Part shown: in pieces, positions 16,349-25,478 of the stretch | How positions within the stretch are numbered: position 1 is the stretch's first letter | Layout: each line of letters begins with the position of its first letter | Made by a program: the position numbers and the translations under genes | Assembly (NCBI GenBank): GCA_900143635.1 | Contig: FREY01000019.1 | Span: 1 to 52,092, forward strand | Direction: 5' to 3' | DNA from: Rhodobacteraceae bacterium Alg231-04 | Lineage (GTDB): Bacteria > Pseudomonadota > Alphaproteobacteria > Rhodobacterales > Rhodobacteraceae | Length of the DNA: 52,092 bases | Notes under the pieces: generated by a model | Seen by the model: the letters and a program-made list of their open reading frames with translations, nothing else | What the model was told of the DNA's origin: nothing | Databases searched by the model: none

Positions 16349-19300
16349 TCAGACAGGGTGGCTAAAGGCCTTGCGTGCGGTTTGCACGGCCGGGTGATCC
16401 CAGGACGGCACCGGCACCATGTGGTGCAGGGTGCTGTTCAGCCAGGTCTCGGCCTTCGGCTGCCCTTCGTCCAAGGCTTGCATCCGGGCCTGTGATGCGG
16501 CGATCAGCACGGACCAGGCAAGGCTGCCGCTGGCCTCAGCCAGTTTGGCGGCCTTATCCAGTTCTGACTGCACCTCAAACTGAGCGCTCGGATCGAGAGC
16601 GAAGCGGCATTCTGCTGAAAGCCGCAGGACCTCGGGGGCGTAGATCAGATCGCGCCCCTCGGCGATGGCCTGTTTGGCGCGCCCGATCATGGCGCGGGCT
16701 TCTTCGGCTTCGCCAGCACAGGCACAGCAATACCCAAAGACCGCGTCGTGATAGGCGGTGCCAAGCTTCAGCCCAATCGCCTCCATCATGCGGATCGCAG
16801 TCCGCATTTCCTCCAGCGCGGCCACCGGCCCGCGGCTGCGCACCGCCTCATGCGCAAGCCAAACCTGCCCGGCCGTGACCCAGAAGGGCTGGCCAATCTC
16901 TTGGGCAAACACAACAGCGGCAGCAAGCTCTTCCCGGCAGTCGACCTGTGGCAGAGCATAGGTCTGCGGTGCCAGACTGTAGATCCGCACATAGGGTTGC
17001 AAAATGGGCAGATCGAGAAAGGCCTCATGGCGCCGTGCCGCATCAAATGCCGCCTGCCACCCGGCAAGGTCACCTGCAATGTATCGCCCGTGGATCCTGA
17101 ACAGATGTGCCATTTCCAGACTGTCCATCGAATAGGTCAGCCCGTGCAGCCGGTGAACCTCTGGCTGATACAGTGCATCAACCCGCGCGGCGGCCTCCTC
17201 CTGCGCTCGAAATTCTCCCTGATTACACAGAACCAATGCGCGCGCTGAGGCTGCCAGAACTTCCAGTTCCGGCATTTGTTTGGCGATACTGCTCATCCGG
17301 TCGGTCATCTGCAGGGCACGGGCGGTGCCACCGGTGACCATGTAATGGGCCCAAATGCCCCAGGCGATCTGAAACTCGGACTCGCTGCCGCCTTCGCCCG
17401 CCACACAGAGTTCCAGTGCGCGTTCATAGGCGGCTGCAACCGCATCGTCGGAAAAGCCCCGGTGCTGAACCAAGGCAAGCCCGAGGGTGAATTGCACTGC
17501 CATTTCAAGACCATTGCGCAGCCCGCCCGCTTCGGGGACCGCAGCCAGCCCGCCTTCGGCCAGACGCAGCAAGCGCACAGATTCGGCAATTTCCCCGCGC
17601 ATCAGAGCCGTCTGAGCCCCGGCAAGCAGGTTTGGGATCGCTTCGCTTTCGCGGGCGGCCCCCATCAGATGCATTGCCGCCGTGACCGGATCGGCCTGCA
17701 GATGGCCCGGCCGGGCGGCCTCATAAGCACCAAGCGCCACCTCATGCAGGCTACGCAGCTTTGGTCTCAGCAGGGTGTCCAGAACCGCATCGCGGATCAG
17801 CGCATGGTCAAAGGCAACCTTGCCGCTGCTGCGCAGGCGGAACAATCCACGCCCAATGAGGCGGGACACCTGCGCTGAAACCGCGTCTTCGCCGGACCCC
17901 AGCATCTGCGCCAGCACATCCACCCGCAACTCCTGCCCCAGAACCGCCGCCGCTTCGACCAGCACAAGCGCGTCACCCAGATGGCTAAAACGCTCATGCA
18001 GTGCCTCGATCATGGTGACAGGCACCGCATCCTCGACCCGGTGGTCGGGGCGTTCCAGCACGGCACGGGTGATATGTTCCAAATACAGCGGCACACCACT
18101 GGCCTGGGTGATGATCTGACGACGTGCGTCAGACGGGATGATCCCCGCCACATCCAGCGCCGAAATCAGCGCCTCGGCTTCAGTGTCCCCCATGAGGTCC
18201 AGAGCAATGCTGAAATGTTCGGGCACAGGGACATCTGCGCCCTCAGGCCGGCGGGTGACCAGCACCAGCAATGGGCGCGCGCCCAGGATAGAGGGCAGCT
18301 CTGCCGCCAGGCGAACCGAGTCCGGATCCAACCAATGAGCGTCATCTATAAACAGGATGGCCGGTGACTGTGGCAATCGCCATGCCAGAACCTGACGCAG
18401 GGCGCGGCCTATCTGTTCTGTGCGGACAAGTGGCGCCACCTCATCTGTGTGCAAGCCGCAGAGCATCACCAGCCCGTCAGCCGCCCCGTCAGGTGCCCAG
18501 GCCAGCAGGGTCGCCCGCTGCTGGTCCGCAGGCTCTGCTGTGCTGATACCGGCAAGTTCGCGGATCAACCCCCGGAAGGCCGCGAACCCCTGTTCGCTGC
18601 GGTGTGCCTCTCCACGCAGGAAGTAGACATTGCCTTCATCCACGGTGGATTTCATGAAGGCCCGCGCCAAGGCCGTTTTGCCATAGCCACCCGGCGCTAT
18701 GACGGCGGCAAATGTCACCGCGCCACCGCTGGCCGTGGCCCAGGCCTCTCCCAGCATCTTTTGTAGCTTTTCACGGCCGACAAAGACCGCTGGCGGGGCG
18801 GTAGCCCCTGCCCTGTCGGCGAGCCAGATCTCCAGCGGTTCGGCAAAGCCCTTGATCGGGCGCACACCCAGCCGGTCCAGCGCAAACTGACCCGGTGACA
18901 GGCGCTGACTGGTGCCCGAAGACACCGCAACACGGCCAGCGCCGGCTTCGGCCTGCAGCCGTGCCGCCAGATTCACCGTGCTGCCAATGGCCATAACCTC
19001 GGCAGCGGCGGCACTGGCGTTGGCATCCCCTACGACCATCCAGCCTGTGGCGACCCCAGCACTTGCCGTCAGCGAAGCGCCGTCCGGTGCTGCGATCTGC
19101 CCGGTTTTCCGGATGATCTGTAAGGCCGCCGAAACCGCCTGCGCGGCACTGTTCTTCATCGCGTCCGGGTAACCAAAGTAGGCCAGCATCCCATCGCCCA
19201 TGTATTTGGCAACAAAGCCGCCGTGTTCTGCAGTGACCTGATTGCATATGTCCTGATAGGCGCGGATCAGGGTGAACATCGCCTCATCCCCGATCGCGCC

Positions 19301-19456
19301 TGCCATGGATGTAGACCCGGCCAGATCGCAGAACAGAACAGTCATATAGCGCGAATGCGCCTCGGCCTGCTGTGTAATGCGCGCGCCACAGGCGCTGCAG
19401 AACCTGGCAGCAACCGGCAGTTCTGATCCGCAGGAAGGGCAGCACGGGCCGGTCAA
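16349..19456 (-). CDS. Zinc-ribbon / class III nucleotidyl cyclase / AAA-type ATPase / helical-repeat signalling protein
   Basis: A 1035-residue soluble protein. Residues 5-24 form a zinc ribbon (CPSCG, CSACG). Residues about 36-215 form a class III cyclase domain with the key residues: metal-binding D44 (FCDLAGS) and D88 (KYMGDG), base-contacting K84, and transition-state N162 and R166 (VNLAARL), so it should be active. FVGRE (225-229) opens an ATPase with Walker A PGGYGKTA (255-262) and Walker B ILFIDD (367-372), of the AAA_16 or STAND type. Residues about 500-1035 are helical, probably TPR-like. It begins with TTG, overlapping the upstream stop as TTGA; this start is needed to include the zinc ribbon, and GGGAG lies upstream. 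Translational coupling to the FAD fusion gene is very likely. The AAA and helical part could gate cyclase output; the signal sensed is unknown. Confidence 0.88.
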   Translation of the reverse strand: MTGPCCPSCGSELPVAARFCSACGARITQQAEAHSRYMTVLFCDLAGSTSMAGAIGDEAMFTLIRAYQDICNQVTAEHGGFVAKYMGDGMLAYFGYPDAMKNSAAQAVSAALQIIRKTGQIAAPDGASLTASAGVATGWMVVGDANASAAAAEVMAIGSTVNLAARLQAEAGAGRVAVSSGTSQRLSPGQFALDRLGVRPIKGFAEPLEIWLADRAGATAPPAVFVGREKLQKMLGEAWATASGGAVTFAAVIAPGGYGKTALARAFMKSTVDEGNVYFLRGEAHRSEQGFAAFRGLIRELAGISTAEPADQQRATLLAWAPDGAADGLVMLCGLHTDEVAPLVRTEQIGRALRQVLAWRLPQSPAILFIDDAHWLDPDSVRLAAELPSILGARPLLVLVTRRPEGADVPVPEHFSIALDLMGDTEAEALISALDVAGIIPSDARRQIITQASGVPLYLEHITRAVLERPDHRVEDAVPVTMIEALHERFSHLGDALVLVEAAAVLGQELRVDVLAQMLGSGEDAVSAQVSRLIGRGLFRLRSSGKVAFDHALIRDAVLDTLLRPKLRSLHEVALGAYEAARPGHLQADPVTAAMHLMGAARESEAIPNLLAGAQTALMRGEIAESVRLLRLAEGGLAAVPEAGGLRNGLEMAVQFTLGLALVQHRGFSDDAVAAAYERALELCVAGEGGSESEFQIAWGIWAHYMVTGGTARALQMTDRMSSIAKQMPELEVLAASARALVLCNQGEFRAQEEAAARVDALYQPEVHRLHGLTYSMDSLEMAHLFRIHGRYIAGDLAGWQAAFDAARRHEAFLDLPILQPYVRIYSLAPQTYALPQVDCREELAAAVVFAQEIGQPFWVTAGQVWLAHEAVRSRGPVAALEEMRTAIRMMEAIGLKLGTAYHDAVFGYCCACAGEAEEARAMIGRAKQAIAEGRDLIYAPEVLRLSAECRFALDPSAQFEVQSELDKAAKLAEASGSLAWSVLIAASQARMQALDEGQPKAETWLNSTLHHMVPVPSWDHPAVQTARKAFSHPV

Positions 19457-22428
19457 CGCCCCCGCTCCCGCAGGACCCGGCGCAGTTCATAAGACTGCAG
19501 CGGGTTGTTGATGGTGGCGTCGCTGGTCAGGAAAACCGCGCCAAAAGGTGAGGTGGTTATACTGGGCGGTTTGAGAATACCCCCGGGCAGGCCAAACCGG
19601 TTTTCTGAGATGCGGATTTCCATGTCCAGCGGTTCCAGCGTCGACTGGCCGAGCGAGAAATCATAGACCGAATATTGCCATTGCCCGGCCCTGTTGCGCG
19701 TTACCATTGCCATTTCATAGGCGGGGCGCGCGACGGCAAAATGCGGCAGCATATGCGCCTGAACTTTGGGACCTGTGCGGTCAAAGGCGCAGGAGATGAT
19801 CTCTTTTCCGCTCTTACCATCGCGCACAATATAGGTATCCGTATCCACCTCCATTGCGGCACGTTCTTTGGGGAAACCGTAGCCATAGATTCCCAGCAGG
19901 ATCGGCGCCAGACTGTCGAGGTAGAGTTTTGTTGGACAGATCAGAGGCGGAAGATCCGCCAATCTGTGATCCGTATGGCGAACCCAGGGAACGGCGCAGA
20001 TGAATTCGGTATAGTTCATGCCAAAGGGGATCTGATTGGGCCGCACCCCGCGCTGTTGCGCAAAGAGCAAAATGACAGGGTGCTGGTCACCCGGCGTCAG
20101 GGTTTGCGACGCCAGTGCCAGACCGTCGGGCAGCATCGCCGCGACGGTCTCTGCCGCGAAGGGCACCATGACAGCGGGCCCCAGCGTTTGCGCCATCCCG
20201 TAAAGCGCGCTCCAGGGCCATGGCGAATTCTGAGAGCGGATGGTGTTCAACACCGGCCCCATCAGCGGATTGCCACCGCCGCTGTTCAGCGGTCCACCGG
20301 GCACCGGATCAACCTCTTCGCCGACAATATCCGGCACCACCCCCATCAGACCCGCCGCGGCCCGCAGACCAGACATGGCAGCCGCCTCGACACAGCCTGC
20401 GTTGATGCCCGTATAGGTCCAGTCACCGGCCAGCCATAGGTTGCGGAAACCGGACCGGTCCGCACGCAGACGGGCGGTGGTGGAGCCGGGAACAGAGAGC
20501 ACATAACGGTCGGTGGGTTCAAAATTGGCGCGAAAATACTGGCTGGCCCAGGCATCATCGCCCGGCTGCGGGTCAGGGCTGATCAACATCGACTGATCAA
20601 AACTGCCACTACCGGGATCTTTGGCCATGGGCCACAGGGTGTCGATTATACCGTTCAGCCAGCGCAGGCTCTGATCACGCACATCGGCCACGGCACGGGC
20701 CGGAAAACCAGTATCAGTAAAGGGCGGCAGGTGATCCGGATCGGCCAGCGGCCCGCAGAAATAGGCAATGCTGCCGGGCCTGTCAGCCTCGGGCCATGTT
20801 TCCGATGCATCAAGATGGGTCATATCGGCCCAAGTGTTCATCGGATCCGCATAGGCGGTGAGGATGCTGTCTCCGTGTTGCCAGCCCAAATCGCCGGTGT
20901 CCGGCCGCAACCAAAGCTGCATCGCCTGGGTCGCCACCGTTTCGACCTTTTCGACCATATGGCGCCAACTGGGATCCGCCGCGATCAGATCCCCCGCAAC
21001 GGCAGGAAGGGCCGCGATCGAAATGCCCAGCACCACCTCGTCAAAATCCTGCCCGCGCTGCAGGGTCACCCGGCCCACCGGCTCCCAGTCTGTCCAGCTG
21101 CTTTCCAGATTGATCTGGCGGCTCCGCAACGCCTCTGCCTCGGCCAGCTGATCAAACTGCGGTTGCGAAGGCCAGCAATCCAGATCCGCAACGCGCACGA
21201 ACGGGTCATAGTCATCGGCCAGAACCGTTGCCTGACGGTCGATCCCAATGTGTTCGATTGCCTGTTTGCTGTGATCCAGCTTCAGCTCACGCACCTTGTG
21301 GAAGAAACGGAATTTAACGCCGCGCGCCTTCAACACCTTGTAATAAGGGGTGAAAATTGTATCCCCCATGCCAGCCCGCATCTTAAAGAAGATCGAACCC
21401 TTGTAGGTGAGGAACAACCGCATCGACCCTTTCAGGAAGGTTCCGGCCCCGATTGCACGATGGGCATGGTCTGTCATGCCATGACGGAACCCAAAGGCAT
21501 AATCATAGACCGCGCGCACCAGCGGCGAGTCGATGGTTTCCGGCCGCGCCCCATGTTTGGCCAGCCAATGCGAGATTTCTTCGTGGTCGATGACATCAAA
21601 GCCGTGGGTCACCACACCATCCGCCACCATCCCCCGCAAAGCCGCCCCGCCAAGATCGAGCGCCAATAGCACCTCGTGCATCAAATCCGCATCTGCGTGA
21701 CCCGCGAGTGCCGTCCGGTGGCTTTTGATCGTGGCGTGGACTTCGCGTGTCAATCCGCGCAGCGCTTCGCTGTCTTCGACGGCGTGAGTGGTGGCATTGC
21801 TTGGTAGGCGCTGCGCAAAATCATGCAACGCATGGAGTGGGGTGACGGGTTCATCCGCGCGGTCTGGCACCAGGTGACGGCGCAGTCGCTGCCGCAACTC
21901 CCCGCTCAAACGCTGTTCCGGATGGTCATCTGCGGATGGCTGAACCGGGCTTTGGTCCAGCATGTCACGCAGATAGCGGGTCAACTCGGTGAAATACTCC
22001 CACGGCGACAAGAGAACCGATCCTTCACCGGGCACCGCATCATTGTTTTCCGGCCGGACCGGCCAGAATTTCCAGCCATTTCCCGGCCCGTCCCCCAGTG
22101 CGATATTGTTATGGGCAATGAAGGCTGCGTCAAAATCGGAGTATACCCCGTCTATGCCAGCATCCTTCAGTTCTTTCAGGCAGGCTTTCATCTGGCGGAT
22201 GGCATTGTCGTAGAACCCGGACCAAACGTGCAACCCATGTTCTTCGATGCGGGCGCCGGGGCCACTGTGACGTCCGCTGGCTCCTTTGCCACCCAACCGC
22301 CAACCGACCTGATAAACGGTCACGTCGTTGCGCTCTCGCAGCGCTTGGGTTGCTGTCAGTTCAAAAGCGGCGGTCATGGCACCGACGCCTCCGCCAAGTA
22401 TCGCAATCTTCCTGCGGCTGCTGCTCAT
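19453..22428 (-). CDS. FAD-dependent oxidoreductase (carotenoid-desaturase-like) fused to an acetoacetate-decarboxylase-like domain
   Basis: A 991-residue two-part protein. Residues 1-690 resemble phytoene desaturase/amine-oxidase flavoproteins: dinucleotide-binding LGGGVGAMTAA (11-21), RLGGKGASGR (near 44) and the C-terminal FAD motif LWLAGDWTYTGINAG (about 664-678). Residues about 780-980 align with acetoacetate decarboxylase: YTEF (806-809), LYLDSLAPILLG, then GYGFPKE (849-855). The lysine in that motif corresponds to the Schiff-base lysine of the decarboxylase; the neighbouring lysine that lowers its pKa is Glu here. The substrate is unknown; a hydrophobic polyene or keto-acid is a guess. 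AGGAGG precedes the ATG. The next gene (cyclase-AAA) overlaps its stop by four bases, implying one transcript and a functional link. Confidence 0.8.
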   Translation of the reverse strand: MSSSRRKIAILGGGVGAMTAAFELTATQALRERNDVTVYQVGWRLGGKGASGRHSGPGARIEEHGLHVWSGFYDNAIRQMKACLKELKDAGIDGVYSDFDAAFIAHNNIALGDGPGNGWKFWPVRPENNDAVPGEGSVLLSPWEYFTELTRYLRDMLDQSPVQPSADDHPEQRLSGELRQRLRRHLVPDRADEPVTPLHALHDFAQRLPSNATTHAVEDSEALRGLTREVHATIKSHRTALAGHADADLMHEVLLALDLGGAALRGMVADGVVTHGFDVIDHEEISHWLAKHGARPETIDSPLVRAVYDYAFGFRHGMTDHAHRAIGAGTFLKGSMRLFLTYKGSIFFKMRAGMGDTIFTPYYKVLKARGVKFRFFHKVRELKLDHSKQAIEHIGIDRQATVLADDYDPFVRVADLDCWPSQPQFDQLAEAEALRSRQINLESSWTDWEPVGRVTLQRGQDFDEVVLGISIAALPAVAGDLIAADPSWRHMVEKVETVATQAMQLWLRPDTGDLGWQHGDSILTAYADPMNTWADMTHLDASETWPEADRPGSIAYFCGPLADPDHLPPFTDTGFPARAVADVRDQSLRWLNGIIDTLWPMAKDPGSGSFDQSMLISPDPQPGDDAWASQYFRANFEPTDRYVLSVPGSTTARLRADRSGFRNLWLAGDWTYTGINAGCVEAAAMSGLRAAAGLMGVVPDIVGEEVDPVPGGPLNSGGGNPLMGPVLNTIRSQNSPWPWSALYGMAQTLGPAVMVPFAAETVAAMLPDGLALASQTLTPGDQHPVILLFAQQRGVRPNQIPFGMNYTEFICAVPWVRHTDHRLADLPPLICPTKLYLDSLAPILLGIYGYGFPKERAAMEVDTDTYIVRDGKSGKEIISCAFDRTGPKVQAHMLPHFAVARPAYEMAMVTRNRAGQWQYSVYDFSLGQSTLEPLDMEIRISENRFGLPGGILKPPSITTSPFGAVFLTSDATINNPLQSYELRRVLRERGR

Positions 22429-22755
22429 CGGGTGCCTCCTACCAGACCATCAAGAGGAAAGCGCGGGCGGTGCCCGCGCATCCGCGCATTGTGCTGCTCT
22501 GGTGTAGGATCTGCCTCGGCGTCCTTTCGGAATTACTTATGCTGAATTTTCAAAATTCCAACAAAATGGGCACTTCGGGCAAAAATATACCCACAGGATA
22601 TATCTTTTTGAACATGCTCGCGTTCCACCCCGCAGTGCCAACCACGTTGAGGGCTCCCTCAAAAAAGAGAAAACCCCCCAAAGGACAGGCGGCTAACTGA
22701 GGTATTTCGCAGAACGCGCAGGCGGGCTGGAGCCCAACCCGCCTGCGCAGGTCTG
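22429..22755. other. Intergenic stretch between the seven-gene cluster and the FAD/cyclase operon
   Basis: No gene is seen. It must hold the promoter of the FAD/cyclase operon. GAATTTTCAAAATTC (22544-22558) is a 15-base palindrome about 115 bases before that operon's start codon and is a candidate operator. A strong GC hairpin (22716-22748) lies at the other end, just after the DUF1523 gene. The middle is AT-rich, unlike the flanking genes. Confidence 0.45.
22716..22748 (-). terminator. GC-rich hairpin after the DUF1523 gene
   Basis: GCGCAGGCGGG (22716-22726) pairs perfectly with CCCGCCTGCGC (22738-22748) over an 11-base loop. It begins eight bases after the last gene of the seven-gene cluster. 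There is no strong T-run on the minus strand, so termination may be imperfect or the hairpin may protect the 3' end. Confidence 0.55.
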
Positions 22756-23403
22756 TTATTTGCTTTTCCAGCTGTCCAGCCAGCGGCGCACACGTCCGCG
22801 ACGTTCGGAAATCGCATCCCCCGCCGCATAAAGGCTGTCTTCGACCTCTTCCAGCATCGGATCGATCCGGGCCTGACGGAACCGGCGCAGCCGCACCCAG
22901 ATGGCCCAGACCAATGCGGCCAGCATGGTAAGGAAGGCGATATTGAACCAGTTGGTGACCGAGTGATCCGGCCCATCGACGGGCTTCACCGCAACCGCAT
23001 TGGGGAAGATGGTGAAGAACTGATTGCGCCAGCCATAGTGGCGCAGCAGCACCCATTGCGGCGCATCACTGGTGGAGACCAGATCTGTCAACTCGGCCTG
23101 AAGATTGGAACTGTCGAGCTTGAAATAGGGCGGCCAGCCCCAGCCGGTGTCTTCGTTGCGGTAGACGATCGGGCGGCCATTGGGGCGGAATGCCTCGACA
23201 AAACGCACATCGCGGTTGGTGGTTGTCGCACTTTCCTGCCCGGTGTCCTGTTGTGCCCAGAACATGGAATTGTCACCGAAATCCACCCGGCGCACATCCG
23301 TGGCCACCACACGCACCACATCATGCTGCGGCAGTGTGTAGTGCAGCGCCGAGCCGAACAATACCCAGAAGGTGATCCAAAACACCCATTTCACATAGAC
23401 CAT
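22756..23403 (-). CDS. DUF1523-family membrane protein
   Basis: A 215-residue protein with an N-terminal hydrophobic helix (about 4-22) and a second near 155-170 (NIAFLTMLAALVWAIWV), leaving a loop of about 130 residues presumably in the periplasm and a basic cytoplasmic tail. The sequence LPQHDVVRVVATDVRRVD and GWPPYFKLDSSNLQAE is what I recall for the DUF1523 family of Rhodobacteraceae; no function is established. The ATG at 23403 has GAGGG upstream; a TTG three codons earlier is less likely. It is the last gene of the seven-gene cluster, 12 bases after the small membrane protein. Confidence 0.75.
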   Translation of the reverse strand: MVYVKWVFWITFWVLFGSALHYTLPQHDVVRVVATDVRRVDFGDNSMFWAQQDTGQESATTTNRDVRFVEAFRPNGRPIVYRNEDTGWGWPPYFKLDSSNLQAELTDLVSTSDAPQWVLLRHYGWRNQFFTIFPNAVAVKPVDGPDHSVTNWFNIAFLTMLAALVWAIWVRLRRFRQARIDPMLEEVEDSLYAAGDAISERRGRVRRWLDSWKSK

Positions 23404-23415
23404 CTCAGACAACCC

Positions 23416-23679
23416 TCACATAAAGTTCATAGTATAGACCAGAAGCGCAATCGCCCCCAGCGGTAGCACATAGACCAGCAGTATCAGCCGACGCCTGAAC
23501 GAGCGGTCGTATTGCTTCAGCCCGCGCTGGATGAAGGCATCGCGGTCGCCGGTCAAGCCCTTGTCGCGCCAGCGCCGTTTCAGCTTGGCGCGGCGCACCT
23601 CGCGTGAATAAAGCGAGACGGCGCCATAGATTACCGTCAGCACCACCAGCAGGATGAACAGTCTGGAAAACAAAACCAT
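23416..23679 (-). CDS. Small two-helix membrane protein of unknown function
   Basis: An 87-residue protein: membrane helix at about 3-22 (LFILLVVLTVIYGAVSLY), a strongly basic loop (REVRRAKLKRRWRDKG), then a second helix at about 65-84 (LILLVYVLPLGAIALLVYTM). By the positive-inside rule the loop is cytoplasmic. GGAGG precedes the ATG. It sits three bases after the DUF6638-like gene and 12 bases before DUF1523, a tight arrangement that implies co-translation. No family was recognised. Confidence 0.75.
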   Translation of the reverse strand: MVLFSRLFILLVVLTVIYGAVSLYSREVRRAKLKRRWRDKGLTGDRDAFIQRGLKQYDRSFRRRLILLVYVLPLGAIALLVYTMNFM

Positions 23680-23682
23680 GGC

Positions 23683-25047
23683 TCAGCGCCTCCTTGCGCG
23701 ATCGACCGCACCCCAGGGGCCGACCCTATCGACGAGTGTTTCGCGTCGCTTCTTCGGCATCGATGGCACCCGGCCCGTCATATCCGGCTCATGCCCGAAC
23801 AGCGCATCACGCGCGCCCGCCTTATCCACTGCATATTCATTGGCGAGGAAATCCGCCACATAGGCACGTTTTTCCTCTGGCCAGGATCGGTAGAGGTCAT
23901 AAAACCGTTCCTTGTGGCAGATGAACAGCTGGCGGAAATCGCGCGGCGCAAGTTCAGCCAGCAGCATGTTCACCAGATCGCGGTCTGGTGTGTCTGCGGC
24001 ACGCAGGGAATAGAAATAGGCGGGATGGTCCGAAGAAATCCGTGGCCATTTGCCACCACCTTCGGCCCAGCGGACCATCGCGGCGAGGCCCTCGTATTCC
24101 TGCGGCAGATCGCTCGCGTATTTCGCCGCCAGCCTGCGCATATCTCGCCGCGCCCTGCCGGTCAGGTCATAGCCCTTGGCGGCCAGCGTATCAGCGACGA
24201 TGAAATCCATCTTTTGGCGCAGCACCGCCGCCCCGTCGATGCCGCGCGCTTTCACGATGGGTTCGGCCAGATCATTGTATTCCAGAAACTTGGCAATGCG
24301 GTTCCGCTCGCTCATGCCAAAGACATATTTCACCGGCAGATCACCTTCCGGCTTGTCGCCACTGGCAATCATCGCCGGGTGATCCTGCCCGCCAAACAGG
24401 TAGAGCCCGCCGAAATGGGCCGTCCAGAAGTTCTGCTGTTCAAACACCTCATGGGTCAGATGCACCGGGTTGCGGGTGACATCACCGGTTGTCTTGGCCG
24501 TAGAGATCATCTCGCCAATCAGCAGATCATCGAACCAGCCGTCTTCCTCGGTCTTGAAGCGTTCGACCAGCGCGCCGAGATGCTCGGCCTGCGCAATGGT
24601 GCCTTGGGTGGTGTCCGCCTCTACCGTGATGCGGCGGATATCAAACAGCCGCGCCGGGCTGTCCACCGAGAAGACCGAGTTCACCAATTCACCCGCCACC
24701 GCATCCGTCGCCGTCAGCGCAAAGAGCTGGCGTTCATTGACCTCAATAAACCGGCGCAGGATATCACGGTTGACCGAGAATTTCACATTCAGCAGCGGGC
24801 AACGCTTTTGTTCGGTACTCAGCAGAATGAACTGCCGGTTTACCCCTGCGTGGTTGAGATACAGGTCGTCGCCCAGCTCGTCCCCCACTTCGGGAGAGTA
24901 GCCAGAGATATCCACGTGGAAGTCGGAGAGGCTGGTGGTCTTGCCGGTCAGATGTTTGAGGGCACGGTTGTAGCGTTCCACCAGCGCCGGGGATGCGACA
25001 TGGTAGAGATTGCCGAACATCAGGCCTTTGGAGATCAGTCGCTTCAT
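23683..25047 (-). CDS. DUF6638-like protein of unknown function
   Basis: A 454-residue soluble protein starting MKRLISKGLMFGNLYHVASPALVERYNRAL. It has no signal peptide, membrane helix or recognised catalytic motif. From memory it matches a Rhodobacteraceae family of unknown function (DUF6638). Visible features are a central region around VKYVFGMSERNRIAKFL and a basic C-terminus. GGGGGTGAC lies just before the ATG, overlapping the end of the upstream small membrane gene four bases away, so coupling is likely. Position between two small membrane proteins suggests it works at the membrane surface; that is inference. Confidence 0.7.
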   Translation of the reverse strand: MKRLISKGLMFGNLYHVASPALVERYNRALKHLTGKTTSLSDFHVDISGYSPEVGDELGDDLYLNHAGVNRQFILLSTEQKRCPLLNVKFSVNRDILRRFIEVNERQLFALTATDAVAGELVNSVFSVDSPARLFDIRRITVEADTTQGTIAQAEHLGALVERFKTEEDGWFDDLLIGEMISTAKTTGDVTRNPVHLTHEVFEQQNFWTAHFGGLYLFGGQDHPAMIASGDKPEGDLPVKYVFGMSERNRIAKFLEYNDLAEPIVKARGIDGAAVLRQKMDFIVADTLAAKGYDLTGRARRDMRRLAAKYASDLPQEYEGLAAMVRWAEGGGKWPRISSDHPAYFYSLRAADTPDRDLVNMLLAELAPRDFRQLFICHKERFYDLYRSWPEEKRAYVADFLANEYAVDKAGARDALFGHEPDMTGRVPSMPKKRRETLVDRVGPWGAVDRARRR

Positions 25048-25051
25048 GGTG

Positions 25052-25363
25052 TCACCCCCATTTCCAAGACACGAATGCAAGTCCGGTCATGACCGGTAGC
25101 CACAAGAACGCAGACCAAGTCGACCATGCTAGAACTCCCTCGACGTAGTATGCCCATTCTCCATCTTCTTGCCCGGTATAGAACTCATGCCCAATCGCTG
25201 CCATCACAAGTGAGTAGACAAGAACCGCTGCTACAAAATTCAATAGACTTGCCAGAGCAAAGTTCGGAAATCCCGGTTGATTCACAAAGGTAAACCGCAA
25301 GGCGACTGCCGCACTAAGGCACAACAAAATCATGGGAGGGAAGATGAACAATAAAAAGATCAT
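25052..25363 (-). CDS. Small membrane protein of unknown function
   Basis: A 103-residue protein, mostly hydrophobic, with helices at about 2-26 (FLLFIFPPMILLCLSAAVAL), 36-57 and 76-98, and a short acidic segment between the last two (YTGQEDGEWAYYVEG). No family was recognised. It ends four bases before the DUF6638-like start, whose ribosome binding site overlaps its last codons. The local GC content is lower than in its neighbours. It follows the AAA+ gene after a 115-base spacer full of hairpins. Confidence 0.65.
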   Translation of the reverse strand: MIFLLFIFPPMILLCLSAAVALRFTFVNQPGFPNFALASLLNFVAAVLVYSLVMAAIGHEFYTGQEDGEWAYYVEGVLAWSTWSAFLWLPVMTGLAFVSWKWG

Positions 25364-25379
25364 GTGCCCTCGCTAACAT

Positions 25380-25468
25380 CCCGCAAACCCGCGCGGCTTT
25401 GCCGCGCAGCCCCCTCCCTCCCCCCCATGGGGAGGGGGCTATGGCGCCACATTACCGGCGTTTGCGGG
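25380..25468. repeat. Nested inverted repeats between the AAA+ gene and the small membrane gene
   Basis: Three hairpins are packed into 89 bases: an outer pair CCCGCAAAC (25380-25388) with GTTTGCGGG (25460-25468); GCGCGGC-TTT-GCCGCGC (25391-25407); and AGCCCCCTCCC (25408-25418) with GGGAGGGGGCT (25430-25440). They lie inside a run of co-directional genes. They could be an internal terminator, an RNase processing block or an mRNA stabiliser. Confidence 0.65.
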
Positions 25469-25478
25469 TTGCTGCAGA

